Source: Xestospongia muta
Taxonomy: Eukaryota; Porifera; Demospongiae; Haplosclerida; Petrosiidae
Assembly: GCA_963693285.1 (NCBI GenBank)
Contig: OY848924.1
Location: 5,787,842-5,851,841 of the forward strand
Reading direction: 5' to 3'
DNA length: 64,000 nucleotides
Position 1 is the stretch's first letter; each line of letters begins with the position of its first letter. The notes below the pieces were generated by a model that saw only the letters and a program-made list of their open reading frames with translations, was not told the origin of the DNA and searched no databases. This document shows positions 24,524-36,465 of this stretch, piece after piece. Made by a program: the position numbers and the translations under genes.

Positions 24524-25531
24524 GGTGAATATACAGTCGATTAAGCGCCTAATAGTCAAGGATAAACGATGTGATGTGGTCAAGATCTCTAATGCTATAT
24601 ATTCTCTAATAAACGCCCAATCAGAGACAAGAAGTCACAAATTAATTTTGTCGGTCATTATGTAAACAAATGATTATTTCCTGGGGAAGTAAACAGATTA
24701 TTATAAACAATTTGGAAAGCAGACTTTATGTGCAATTCAAACTCTATTGTTATCAATTATATTAATAATAAGAATACAGTAACAGTCATATAAAATACAT
24801 AATTATACATAGTGCCATATCATACTACAGACATCCTATATTTATACACTAGGTTGGTACTTATTAATTTATCAAGTAGTTCTTTCTACATGTTCATCTT
24901 TTACACTAAATCCTATTTGCAAATCAGATTTGATAAGATACTCATAAATAGTTAATAAACGAGATACCCCACCTTCATAGGTAGACATATGGCCTGGCTA
25001 GCCCCATAGTCTCCATGAGCAGAAACAACAAAGTCAATAAGAATCAGTAATCATTCAGTGGTCAGCTCTCATACACTGCAGCCAACCTCATATCTGATGT
25101 TATGTATAAATGTATATTTGATGTTTACCATCATTTATACAGCCCCTTGCAGGGGTGGCATCGGCTATTTTGAAATGGTCAGGCCATGGACCAAACACTC
25201 TAAGGGGGTCTGGGGCATGCTCCCCCAGGAAATTTTAGAATTTAGGGCTTCAGGGACTAGCCCCTGGTGCAATCTGAAGCCAAAATTCACTGAACTAAAG
25301 TGCTTTTGATATATGATAAATCTTATACTTTCTGATATATTAAAAAAGTGGTTGAAAAGTGGTCCGGCCATGGCTGGAGTGGCCTGAGTGCCAACGCTGC
25401 CCTTACCTCGTGATCAATAATGTCAAAATATACAATTAGCTACATAATTAACTTTATACTAATTTTTTTCTCCACAATTATATTGATTACTTAAAGATTC
25501 ATAAGACTACTGAAAAGTTCATTTCAAATGC
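24524..25531. other. Spacer between LPCAT3 copies 2 and 3
   Basis: Upstream flank of copy 2 and downstream flank of copy 3. It contains the MITE-like insertion at 25150-25405; a related terminal fragment sits in intron 1 of copy 2 (about 24180-24225), next to the (TG)n tract at 24333-24352. No gene seen. Confidence 0.6.
25150..25405. mobile_element. Old hAT-like MITE with empty site in copy 2 spacer
   Basis: Begins CAGGGGTGGCATCGGC and ends with the reverse complement of TAAGGGCAGCGTTGGC, a degenerate terminal inverted repeat (about 10 of 16 matches). The flanking CAGCCCCTTG and TGATCAATA are continuous in the matching spacer downstream of copy 2 (about 17508-17525, CAGCTCCTTGTGATCAATA), which shows the unoccupied site. 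The internal 83-aa ORFs on both strands are not supported as genes. Confidence 0.65.
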
Positions 25532-28500
25532 CTAATCAGTTGCTTTCTTTTTCTTAGGTAGAACTAGATACACAGCAATCCATACTACTCCAACGATGTA
25601 AGGATAAAAGTAGACAGAGCTCGCAAACTAAAGAACATATGAATTCATGTACTTAGCAAAAATATATTATATACATATAATATGTGTATTATATTATACC
25701 TTAATACAAGCCTCCCATGAGAGCAAAAAGAAGGAAACATATGCAAAACACATCATAACAGTCTTCAATGTAAGTGCAAACAGCCATACAGGAATATAGA
25801 CTGGCCACGATAATTGATTCATATCACCACCAATTAATTGTTTAGTATAACTTATGAACTATAATATTATTAAAGATTTGTTAAGTATACGTTTTTGCAT
25901 CATACCAGTTTCTCAGCAGGAATCAATATAAATTCACCAAAGAAGAACATAAAATATCCTATCCAGAATCCATGCCATAATGACAAAAACATGGTGGCAA
26001 TAAATAAGGAGAGGTATTGATTACCCATCCACTTTAGACGCTTATATACGTTTCTTCACAAAGAGAAAGTATATACAGAACATCAATATACTATTTACCT
26101 AGCTACCCATTCACCAGTTTTAACATTGTTAGCCTTTGCAGTACTCTAAACAATGCAGGTAAAATTTATTATTGATAACTATTTTTTATGTTTAAATTAT
26201 TATATTATACAGTAATTATACTGACTTTGCAATTGTAATTAGCTAACCTGTAATGAAGTCCCAAAGTTAGACAATAATAGTTTTGCATTACATAAACCAC
26301 CCCAGTCCACAGTACCATTTGGTTTGAGGCCATCATATGTTATTCCAGTTATAATGGAAGAACTTTCCTAGTATAAAAGTATAGACATTTCTGACCTTTT
26401 TTAAAATTAATAATTTTCAACAAAGAAGTTTAATATTAATGTGACCATACATACAAAAATGGTATCTAATGCACAAATGAATTTCGAACAAATGCTAGTG
26501 TAGAAAGTAAACGACTACTATACATGTCCATCTTGAGCAGGAAGTCAATATTATTTGGTATTCATAAAGGTCAAGCATTGAGCTTGTCAGGTACTGAATT
26601 TTGATAACTTCCTGTTCAAGATGGCCGGATAACAACGATTTATACACATGTTTGTTCAAATTTTTTGTGCATTAGGTACTATTTTTGTATTTATGGTCAC
26701 ATTTAGTAAAATTAGATGACAGTTGACCTAAACACTGTATAGTCAGCTTTAACTTAGCTAATTAAAAATTTGTATATATATGTGTGTGTGTGTGTGTGTG
26801 TCAAACATCGCTTGAGTTACAAAAAACAATCAACAGTTCTACTTATGTGTATAATTTTTAAGATTTTTAAAACATTTCATAGAATGCTAAGGCAATTGTA
26901 TGGGAAACTGGAAACTCATTGCAATTATAAAAATTCTAAAGTGGGTTCTTGGTATTTACCTTTCTTATCATGACAAATTTCATAAAAACTTACAGCAAGA
27001 ATCCACACACAAAATAAAGAGTGTATCGGACCTATACCAGTTGGTATTATGACAGCAAGTCTGTATAGAAAATTACTATTCTATAGACATAACAAAGTGA
27101 TAGAATGATATAATTATATAGTATTAAGTGGTCATCCTTACAGCATATTCTTCAGTTAATAAATATTGTAATGGGAAATAATGACTACATATAATAAAGA
27201 TGGCAGCTGCAATTAGAAATTGTATAAACCTCAGAAGACTTGCAGGAACACTATATACATTATATATTATAAATATATCTTGTTAACTATGTACCTGCTA
27301 GGTGTTATGTTTCTATCATATAGTGTTCCTGAAACAAACTTTTGGTATCTTATAAAAGGAAACTAATACAGTATTATAAATTAACGATATTATGACTATA
27401 ATTATTACCGCTGGTCCAACCATTATTGTACAAAAGAAATAGCAATATCCAAAGAACTGAAGAAAAATAGAAATGACAGATCATTAATATATCTCAGATG
27501 TACATACCTCAATAAAAGAGGGTAGTTCTTTAATTTGAAATTTCTTTTGTTCTTCAGTCAACAATGTCTATAATTTTTATAATATTTTAGTTCATTAAAA
27601 TGAAATTTATTACTTCTTTCTTGCTACCATCATACAGACTAGTAGCTATGTCTACAATAGGAGAAGAAAGAGCCTGCTCTCTTGTATATATTGATTTGAC
27701 TTACCAATTACTTTCAATAGCAATAAACATTGAGGAATTGTCCAATTAAAAGGATAAAAAATACCAGAGTAAAAAACCACAGCATATCCATACAAGAGAT
27801 GACTCTTAACAGAAAAGAAAAATCAAATTGTGTAATGCCACTAAATGTAATTTTCACAAATATATTATTATACTACAAATAGTTACCATAGTAACAATCC
27901 ATACTAAAAATAGGGAGATCTTTGTTCCACCAAAAATATATAGAATACCATAGACAGTAATGATATCTACTAAAGAGTGCCAGATATCAGTATCTAAGTG
28001 TAATAAGGAAATATGTTTAGCTATATAGACATGTGCAGTGAACTAACCTAATACATAGTACATTACAATAAAACCACCAAGACTTGAAAGTAAATTCTAA
28101 AATAAATAAGAAAGATTAAATAAATTAAAAACAAGATTATAATTATAAAAATAAAATATCCTAAAATTGTTCAACAGTGTTGATTTTATGATAAACCCTA
28201 AACCACTACAAAATCTCCCTTTTACAAACTAGCTTTTCGTCTATTGTTGCAATAATCTCCAGTCGCAAAAATTAGAGCAAATACAATCACTTTTACGGTA
28301 TTTGTTTATTGTTCATTTTTATCAAACTACATTTTGATTTTCGTCCACTTAGTTTAAATTTTAGTTTTGACAAAATTGTTTATAAAATATATATGAAGGC
28401 TATATGCCTATTGCCTATGCATGTAATATAGCTTGAAACACTAAACTCATATGATAATAGACATCATACCACAAACAGAATCAATGCTTAGTTAATTAAT

Positions 28501-29993
28501 ACATAGGCGTAGGAACCAGGGGGGGCTGGGGGGCTATAGCCCCCCCCAATATTCTTGGTCGTTTATTTATTATCTTGCGAGAACTACGCATGCGCAAGAT
28601 TTACGTGAACTTTGAGCCTCACACGTGTGTAGAGAGGCTGAGTGATGAAACGGGTCAGCGACACACAAACGTCTCTCCTAAGTTTTGGCTTTAAGAGGAC
28701 AAGAAAAGGAGACGATACTTCTAGCTCTTCTGATTTTACCGAGCCTGAATATGCTGACCAACACCAAGACAGGGATGATGAGTGCGAAGACTACAATATT
28801 TTGGATAACTACAGAGGCAGAGACACCACTCAAAAAGTGGGGGGGGGGGGGGGGGGGCTCAGTCAAAAAAACCTTATATGTAGAATTAATTAATAAGTGT
28901 AAATTGAATTTGCAGCTGTTAGAGAGTTTACACAATGCAACATTTTTTACACTATACTGACAATCACCCACCTGCGTATATAATTGCCTTCTTTGCAAAG
29001 TGGGGGGCCATGCCCCTCCAATTTAAAAAGCAGGGGGGCTCAAGCCCCCCCTGCCCCCCAGTATCTCTGCCAGTGAACTATAAACACGATTTTTTATTTA
29101 CTGTGTAAACTAACATTGAGTTACATATTATACATGTGCATATATTTTCACAGCCCCCCCAATGTCAAAGAGCTTCCTACGCCTATATAATACATTTAAA
29201 CACAATAGCCTTCAGTAATCAAGTCATAATTACCTGCACTAATTTTGAGTCTGTTACATTTATCAACTGTCGAAAGATAAAGGCCATAGGATAACCTGTA
29301 GTGATATGATAATAGGTTGATATTAAATACACCTTAAATAATTATTTTTGATAAATTATAAAAGTATTTCTTTTCTTTATTATTAGTTATTTGCTATCGT
29401 AATTAAAGTGACTATAATAACAAATTATTAGCGTATAATACAAATAAATATGTAAACATCTTTGTTAAAATAACTTGTTGTAGAAAAAATTAAGCAAGAA
29501 AGTAAATAAAATATTCTAATAAAATAATTTCTAAAAAATGTAGTAAATATAAGAATATGTAATATCAGTCCAATACAAAGAATGCTGACAAGATAGTAGG
29601 GATGGCAATTACATCATTCCTACACAATAGCACATGTGGGACAAACAATTTAGGATATTTACCAAGTATCTAAATCACTTATATAACATCAGTGATTAAT
29701 TAATAGAGACCAAATACTATCATGACAGAACAACTTGACAACAGACATCCATACACTGAACACTGAGCTACAGGCTAGTGAACAATCAGCATTAGTGATT
29801 TAACAATTTATAAGTACGAGTAAGTGTACACTTGACTGGAGTAGGCACAGATAGATAAAAGAATCAAATTTTAAGTAGACTGATATCAGTAGCTATGTTA
29901 GATCATAGTCTTACCAATCAGTACTGCTAGAAAATATCGAGCCTTTGGCTCTGAGATACCAGCTATACTGCTTACAATCTCTGTCGGATTCAT
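25532..29993 (-). CDS. LPCAT3: LPCAT3-like lysophospholipid acyltransferase, copy 3
   Basis: Sixteen exons, 5' to 3': 29915-29993, 29234-29295, 28048-28096, 27887-27993, 27705-27804, 27614-27651, 27508-27567, 27409-27456, 27295-27362, 27142-27250, 26994-27080, 26248-26367, 26099-26145, 25906-26053, 25700-25858, 25532-25627; 1,377 bp, 458 aa, open throughout. Start MNPTEIVSSIAGISEPK. The MBOAT residues Asn316 (NNVKTGEW) and His352 (FLSLWHGFW) are kept; the tail is PKKKKATD. Expected to reacylate lysophospholipids in the ER. Closest to copy 4 in exons, introns and both flanks. Intron 2 carries a 683-bp hAT-like insertion (28505-29187) absent from the same place in copies 2, 4 and fragment 7, and lacks much of the intron sequence those copies share. 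Confidence 0.93.
28505..29187. mobile_element. hAT-like transposon relic in LPCAT3 copy 3 intron 2
   Basis: Ends AGGCGTAGGAACC and, inverted, (TAT)AGGCGTAGGAAGC. It is flanked by TAATACAT at 28497-28504 and 29188-29195, an 8-bp target duplication typical of hAT elements. The corresponding place in copy 4 (about 35660) reads TTAATTAATACATTTAAAC with no insert. Inside, an ORF from 28642 reads MKRVSDTQTSLLSFGFKR followed by an acidic/serine stretch, reminiscent of the N-terminus of hAT/TTF-type transposases. No catalytic domain remains, so it is a non-autonomous derivative. A second element appears nested inside. Confidence 0.85.
28814..29075. mobile_element. Nested G/C-run MITE inside the hAT relic
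   Basis: GGCAGAGACACC near the left end and, inverted at the right, GGCAGAGATAC define a short inverted terminus. The flanks AACTACA (28807-28813) and AACTATA (29076-29082) look like a target duplication with one change. It contains a run of 19 G at 28839-28857 and opposing C runs near the other end. The insertion interrupts the transposase-like ORF. Confidence 0.6.
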
Positions 29994-31671
29994 TGTGAAC
30001 ATACAACTGCCCCTGTAAGTCAGAGACGAACGATATCGTTTGGCCACTGTACCGGAAGTTAATATAAATTGTGCTATTTCACAAGTAAATTAATTATCTA
30101 ACACGTGTATTGATGGGCTGGGCTAGCTTTAAGACAATTGCATTAGTTAACTTTTTTTCATCTTATCTGCAAACTTCTTCACGTGTGCTGTTAGCAGAGC
30201 GAGATATAGAGAGCTGTATACCTCAACTACATCATCTTTTCGTTTTGTCTGACTTACGATTATCCCGAGGGTGTTATTTCATCTCAAGAACTACAGCCCA
30301 TCATTGTAATCTATTCTTAGCAATAGAATTTGTTAGCCTGACTTTCTTTATGATATTACAGCTGTAACAAAAATACAAGATGTAGCAAATATGTGTATCT
30401 TCTTCTGCAGTAGTATTGTAACTGTCCAACACTTTACTTAACAGTTACAACTACTTTAACATAACTAGAAATAATAGAATGCAATCTCTTAAGAAACACA
30501 ATACAATAAATTAAAGAAAGGCAGTATGAATACATGACAGAAGTGTAATGAGTACAAAGGATATTTGCACTACAGTATGAATGAAGTGATAAATAATATG
30601 TTTTATGGATATTTACGCTTAAATGACAGACTCTATGCCAAGAAAGAAAATTAATCCTGAACAAAACTGTGAACCTTGTGTCTTGTGTGGTCAGACCAGC
30701 TACCATTACTATGCTAATCTAATCCACTGGAGTGACAGCCTAAGAGAGAACTCCCTTGCTCTTGAGAATATTGACTTGAATAACTATATAGGTTGGAATT
30801 GTGAGAAACCCATTAAAAATGATATTAACAAATCCATCATATCTGCCACACTGGAAAGAAAAAATCTATAGTTTCAACATATTCTTATATATGTAATATT
30901 ACTACAACAAATATTTGTACAGCTATGGAGGTAGCTACTATATTAAGCTTCAATTAGCCTGTCATGATAAAATTGATCAAAACAGCCAGAAAAAATGGTC
31001 TGACAAGGCCAGACATGTCACAGTAAAAAAGGCCAGCAGGGTCATCCATGGTTGAAATTGATCTAGTAAAAATGGTCTGGCAGCATGGGAAATAAGTATT
31101 TTAGCTGTATATATACATGTATCTTAATGCACTGTGGTACATATCTTTTGTACATGTTATTACATTTAAAAATTATATTAATTGCAGTGTTGATTGTAAG
31201 AACATTCCTTGTCTTCTTGTTGGAGATAATCCATGCAGTTCAGTGGAATGTGCATTAATTGGTATATTGTTTTCTCAAATATATATAAGAGAATAGAAAT
31301 AGCTTCTTGAAACCGCAAAATATATGGAAACATAATTGAACCAATTTAGTTGTGCACAATTGTAGTTGAAGGACTAAACAGTGTGTGACACTGGATAGCC
31401 TTCAGAAATGGTAATACAAATATACAAACATATATACCTACTACAACAACACATGTACAGCAAGTACATTTATAGATTAATTGAATATGTCTCTGGCATA
31501 TTCAGAACTACTTAATATAAAGTATTAAATAATAATAATTACATGAATGTGGAAGGATTGTATAAAAGCAAAATGCAAGCTAGTTCATTTATGTTAAATT
31601 GATAAACCATTGGATATAAAGAATGTCCCTATATATAATAAAGATGAGTTCATCTATGAGCCCTTCAATAG
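29994..31671. other. Spacer between LPCAT3 copies 3 and 4
   Basis: The first 0.5 kb (to about 30529) is homologous to the spacer upstream of copy 4 (36466-37016). The rest holds an uncharacterised ORF (30623-30871) and a downstream block (30960-31670) shared with 48140-49058. The join at 37016/37017 suggests about 0.7 kb, including that ORF, was deleted from the next spacer. Confidence 0.65.
30623..30871 (+). CDS. Uncharacterised ORF with CxxCG motif (possible gene fragment)
   Basis: An 82-aa reading frame starting MTDSMPRKKINPEQNCEPC and containing CEPCVLCGQ followed by a YHYY...HW segment, which looks like half of a zinc-binding motif. A further coding-like piece follows at about 31186-31293 (LLVGDNPCSSVECALIGILF), repeated at 37017 and 48540. 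I do not recognise the family. It could be one exon of a small gene or the remains of a mobile-element protein carried with the array. The next spacer has lost it, so it is not a conserved partner of LPCAT3. Confidence 0.3.
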   Translation: MTDSMPRKKINPEQNCEPCVLCGQTSYHYYANLIHWSDSLRENSLALENIDLNNYIGWNCEKPIKNDINKSIISATLERKNL

Positions 31672-32657
31672 CTAATCAGTTGATTTCTTTTCTTAGGCAG
31701 AACCAGACACATAGCAATCCACACTACTCCAATGATGATGTAAGGATAAAAGTAAACAGAGCTCCCAGCCCAAACTAAAGAACATACAAATTCATGTACT
31801 CAGCAAAAATATATTATAATATATACAATATGTGTATTATATATATTATACTTTAATACAAGCTCCCATGAGAGCAAAAAGGAGCAAACATTTGCAAAAG
31901 ATAACACAACAGTCTTCAAAGTAAGTGCAAACAGCCATACAGGAAAATAGAATGGCCACAATAATTGATTCATATCACCACCAATTATTTGCTTAGTATA
32001 ACTTATAAACTATGATACATTAAAATAAAGATTTGTTAAGTTTTTGCATCATACCAGTTTCTCAGCAGGAATCAATATAAATTCACCAAAGAAGAACATA
32101 AAATATCCTATCCAGAATCCATGCCATATTGACAAAAACATGGTGACAATAAGAAAGGACAGGTATTGATTACCCATCCACTTTAGATGCTTGTATACGT
32201 TTCATCACAAAGAGAAAGTATATACAGAACATCAATATACTATTTACCTAGCTACCCATTCACCAGTTTTAACATTGTTAGCCTTTGCAGTACTCTAAAC
32301 AATGCAGGTAAAATTTATTATTGATAACTATTTTTATGTTTAAATTATTATATTATACAGTAATTATACTGACTTTGCAATTGTAATTAGCTAACCTGTA
32401 ATGAAGTCCCAAAGTTAAACAATAATAGTTTTGCATTACACAAACCACCCCAGTCCACAGTACCATTTGGTTTGAGGCCATCATATGTTATTCCAGTTAT
32501 AATGGAAGAACTTTCCTAGTATAAAAGGTATCATTTATGACCTTTTTAAAATTAATAATTTTTAAGAACGAAGTTTAACATTTAGTTAAAATTGGATGAC
32601 AGCTAGCCTGAACACTGAATAGCCAGCTTTAACTTAACTAATTAAAATTTATATATA

Positions 32658-33458
32658 CCATAGTTCCCTGAGCAAGTGCCCATGGGCGCTTACAGTTCAT
32701 TTGGAATTTGAAAGGGATGGATGCTTACATGTGATTTTTCAAAAAAGGTTTCTAGTAAGCGCCCACTTATGAATAATTAATTACTATGAATATTCTGTAT
32801 GTATGGCGTAGAAGTTGAAGCTGTCGAGGCTCTGAGAACTCACCCGGAGAGCAATGTATCTGCTATAGCAAAGAAGTATAGTGTAGACAGAAAGTGTATT
32901 AGGGAATGAGATTTTGACAAGCTTCTTGACTCATAATAATGATACACTATACAGTCAAGATCCTTCATTGAGCAAGGCAGTTTAGAAGTGAGCTGACCTT
33001 TTCAATTCCAAACAGAACAAAAGACAACAAAACTATAATGTCTAAACTTAGAAAATTGCTAGCCTACACTATAAAAATTGATTGGTTGAATTAACTAATA
33101 CATGGTTATACAGGTTGTATATGTAAAATGTAAACATAACACTATTTTGACCACTGATGTACTATGAGATTGATTGTTTTGTAGCTATATAAACAGTAGT
33201 ACATTAGTAATGAAAACAGTATTATGATTACTTTTTCGACAAAAATCACTTTGCAATTGCAGCCTGTATAACCAAATGATCATTAAATCAACCATCATTT
33301 TTTACATTTCTCTTTGCTCAACACTTGATAATAACCACAAATCTAAGAGGGTGGGATGGGGGAGGCCACTTGCAACAGGAATTGACATTTTCCTTTAAGG
33401 ACAAAAATAAGAGGGTGGGCACTTGGATAGAGGTGGGCGCTTGCTCGGGGAACTACGG
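32658..33458. mobile_element. 801-bp TIR transposon in LPCAT3 copy 4 intron
   Basis: Left end CCATAGTTCCCTGAGCAAG and inverted right end CCGTAGTTCCCCGAGCAAG agree at 22 of the first 25 bases, and GCGCCCA motifs recur just inside each end. Both sides abut TATATA. In copy 3 the same intron position (about 26772-26782) reads GTATATATATGTGTG without the insert. A segment at about 32812-32909 translates as VEVEAVEALRTHPESN...SAIAKKYSVDRKCIRE then stop, resembling the helix-turn-helix DNA-binding start of a transposase; the rest is missing, so it is a non-autonomous relic. The superfamily is not certain. Confidence 0.82.
33068..33312. mobile_element. Possible nested MITE
   Basis: Left TATAAAAATTGATTGGTTGA... 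and inverted right TGTAAAAAATGATGGTTGA... each continue to GGTTATACAGG, giving imperfect inverted arms about 45 bases long inside the 801-bp transposon. A single similar arm occurs near 16367. Confidence 0.5.
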
Positions 33459-34257
33459 TATATATGCATGTGTGTGTGTGTGTGAGTCAAACATCCTTTG
33501 AGTTACAAAATACTGGTAACTGGAAACCCATTGCATTTATAAAAATTCTAAAGTGGGTTCTTGGTATTTACTTTTTCTTATTATGACAAATTACAATAGT
33601 AACATCATAGAAACTTACAGCAAGAATCCACACACATATTAAAGAGTGCTTGCATAGCACTTATACCAGTTGGTATTATGACAGCAAGTTTATATAGAAA
33701 ATTACTATTCTATAGACATAACAAAGTGATAGAATGATATAATAATATAGTATTAAGTGGTCATCTATACAATATATTCTTCACTTAATAAATATTGTAA
33801 TGGAAAATAATGACCAATTACAATAAAGATGCCAGCTGCAATTAGAAAATGTATAAACCTCAGCAGACTGGCAGGAACACTATATACATTATATATTATA
33901 AATATATCTCATTAACTATGTACCTGCTAGGTGTTATGTTTCTATCATATAGTGTTCTTGAAACAAAATTTTGGTATCTTATAAAAGGAAACTAATACAC
34001 TATAACAAATTAATGATATTATGACCATAATTATTACCACTGGTCGAACCATTATTGTATAAAAGAAATAGCAATATCCAAAGAACTGAATAGAAATAGA
34101 AATGACAGATCATTAATATATCTCAGATGTACATACCTCAATAAAAGAGGGTAGTTCTCTTATATATAATGAGTTGACTTACCAATTACTTTCAATACCA
34201 TTAGACATTGAGGAATTGTCCAATTATAAGGATAAACAAATCCAGAATAAACAATCT

Positions 34258-34315
34258 CAGCATATCTATACAAGAGATGACTCTTACAGCATATCTATAC
34301 AAGAGATGACTCTTA
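34258..34315. repeat. 29-bp tandem duplication over an exon-5 splice acceptor
   Basis: The segment 34258-34286 is repeated at 34287-34315 and covers the 5' end of exon 5 and its acceptor in LPCAT3 copy 4. The other copies have it once. Confidence 0.9.
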
Positions 34316-36465
34316 CAGAAAAATAAATAAATTTATGTCATAGCACTAAAATATTATGTAGATTTTACGATGTATTATTATGTCACATTATGAATAGTTA
34401 TATAGTTACCATAGTAACAATCCATACTAAAAATAAGGAGATCTTTGTTTCACCAAAAATATATAGAATACCATAGACAGTAATGATATCTACTAAAGAG
34501 TGCCAGATATCAGTACCTAAGTATAGGAAATGTATTTAGTTATATAGACATGTGTAGTGAACTAACCTAATACATAGTACATTACAATAAAACCACCAAG
34601 ACTTGAAAGTAAATTCTAAAATAAATAAGAAAGATTAAATAAAATAAAAACAAGATTGTAGTTATAAAAATATCCTAAAATTGTTCAACAGTGCTGATAT
34701 TATAATATTACACCAAAATAATTGTTGTTAACTGTGAAGAGAGACACTATTTTTATTCTAACAACTTGTCATGCTATATTTTGGCCAAAGTGTTTTTGGA
34801 GGTTAAAGCAACTAAAATAGTTTGTGAATAATTAGTTTTGGTGAAATTAGAGGGTCTTGCCATACTAAATAAATTATTAAAATGGTCCTCTATGAATTTG
34901 TTATAGAGTGTGTTATGAAAGGATATCATGTCTTCTAGGACCCTATAACATTAATGACTGGTTTGTTATCATATACAACAATAATATAAAACTTTTGAAG
35001 TACTAGTACACATTGTTAACATGTGGCCCAAAACAATCTTTAAACAAACCAGCAAACTTCACATGATAGACAAAAAATATAATTACTTGAAGGTAGACAT
35101 TCATACATGCTTGTCTTAGTGTTGTAACTGAGACACATACATTTCAAGAAGAAGTGGTCACATGCCATAATAGATTAATTTAGATAGAACTGTTGATTTC
35201 CAAGTCCCAATCAATTAATTACCATTTCAGCTGATCTATACATGATGTAACCATAAAAATGGAGTCATTAAGCATCAGAGCATAAAGAAATAATTTACAA
35301 GTGTGTTTTAAATCTTAAAGGAATTGTACCTGGGTATAATGGATTAAAATAGTAATACCGGATACTACTGCCACAATCCTTTCATGAAAAATAGATACTT
35401 ATTGAAATACAATAGTAAATGGCAAGAAGCATGGCTCAGAAGGTCAATTTATTACTTTCAAATCTATCTATTTGCTTGTTGTTCATATTTATCAAACTAT
35501 GCTTTGACTTTTATCTGCTTGGTTAAAATTTTAGTTTTGACAAAAATGTTTACAAAATATGTTGTGGACTACACATCATTTGCCAATGTATGTAATATCA
35601 TCTTGAAACACTAAACTCATATGATCTTAGACAGCATACCACATACAGAATCAATGCTTTGTTAATTAATACATTTAAACACAATAGCCTTCAGTAATCA
35701 AGTCATAATTACCTGCACTAATTTTGAGTCTGTTACATTTATCAAATGTTGAAAAATAAAGGCCATAGGATAACCTGTAGTGATATGATAATAGGTCGAT
35801 ATTAAATACATCTTAAATAATTATTTTCGATAAATTATAAAAGTATTTCTTTTCTTTATTATAACCAATATTAATACTTATTGTGATTAAAGTGACTGTA
35901 ATAACAAATTATTAGCTTATAATACAAATAAATATGTAAACATCTTTGTTAAAATAACTTGTTGCATAAAAAATTAAGAAAAAAAGTAAATAAAATAATT
36001 TCTAAAAAATGAAGTAAATATAAGAATGGATAATATCAGTCCAATATAAAGAATGCTGACAAGATAGTAGGAATTGGAAATTACATCATTCCTACATAAT
36101 AGCACAAGTGATACAAACAATTTAGGATATTTACCAAGTATCTAAATCACTTATATAACATCAATGATTAATTAATAGAGACCAAATACTATCATGACAG
36201 AACAACTTGACAACAGACATCCATACATTGAACACTAAACTACAAGCTAGTGAACAATCAGCATTAGTGATTTATCTATTTATAAGTAAGAGTAAGTGTA
36301 CACTTGGCTGGACTAGGCACAGATAGACAAAAGAATCAAATTTTAAGTAGACTGAAATCAGTAGCTATGTTAGATCATAGTCTTACCAATCAGTACTGCT
36401 AGAAAATATCGAGCCTTTGGCTCTGAGATACCAGCTATACTGCTTACAATCTCTGTCGGATTCAT

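Larger units (their letters stand above)
31672..36465 (-). pseudogene. LPCAT3: LPCAT3-like copy 4, decayed
   Basis: Recognisable exons, 5' to 3': 36387-36465, 35713-35774, 34567-34615, 34410-34516, 34183-34282, (exon 6 absent), 34137-34160 (remnant of exon 7), 34038-34085, 33924-33991, 33771-33879, 33619-33709, 32396-32515, 32248-32294, 32055-32202, 31852-32009, 31672-31774. Lesions against copies 2, 3, 5 and 6: a deletion of about 150 bp removing exon 6 and most of exon 7; a 4-base insertion in exon 11; the exon-14 acceptor AG changed to TG; one base lost in exon 15; net frame-breaking insertions in exon 16. The exon-5 acceptor region is duplicated (29 bp, 34258-34315). An 801-bp transposon sits in the intron between exons 12 and 11. 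The His-containing exon survives, but no full-length enzyme can be made. Confidence 0.93.

Noticed and set aside
25058..25371. 83-aa and 68-aa ORFs on opposite strands
   Set aside because: They read across a MITE insertion boundary, which is absent from the sister spacer.
28642..28998. Three overlapping ORFs around the poly-G run
   Set aside because: Only the frame starting MKRVSDTQ resembles a transposase N-terminus; the other two are overlapping-frame shadows, and all end in the nested G-rich element.
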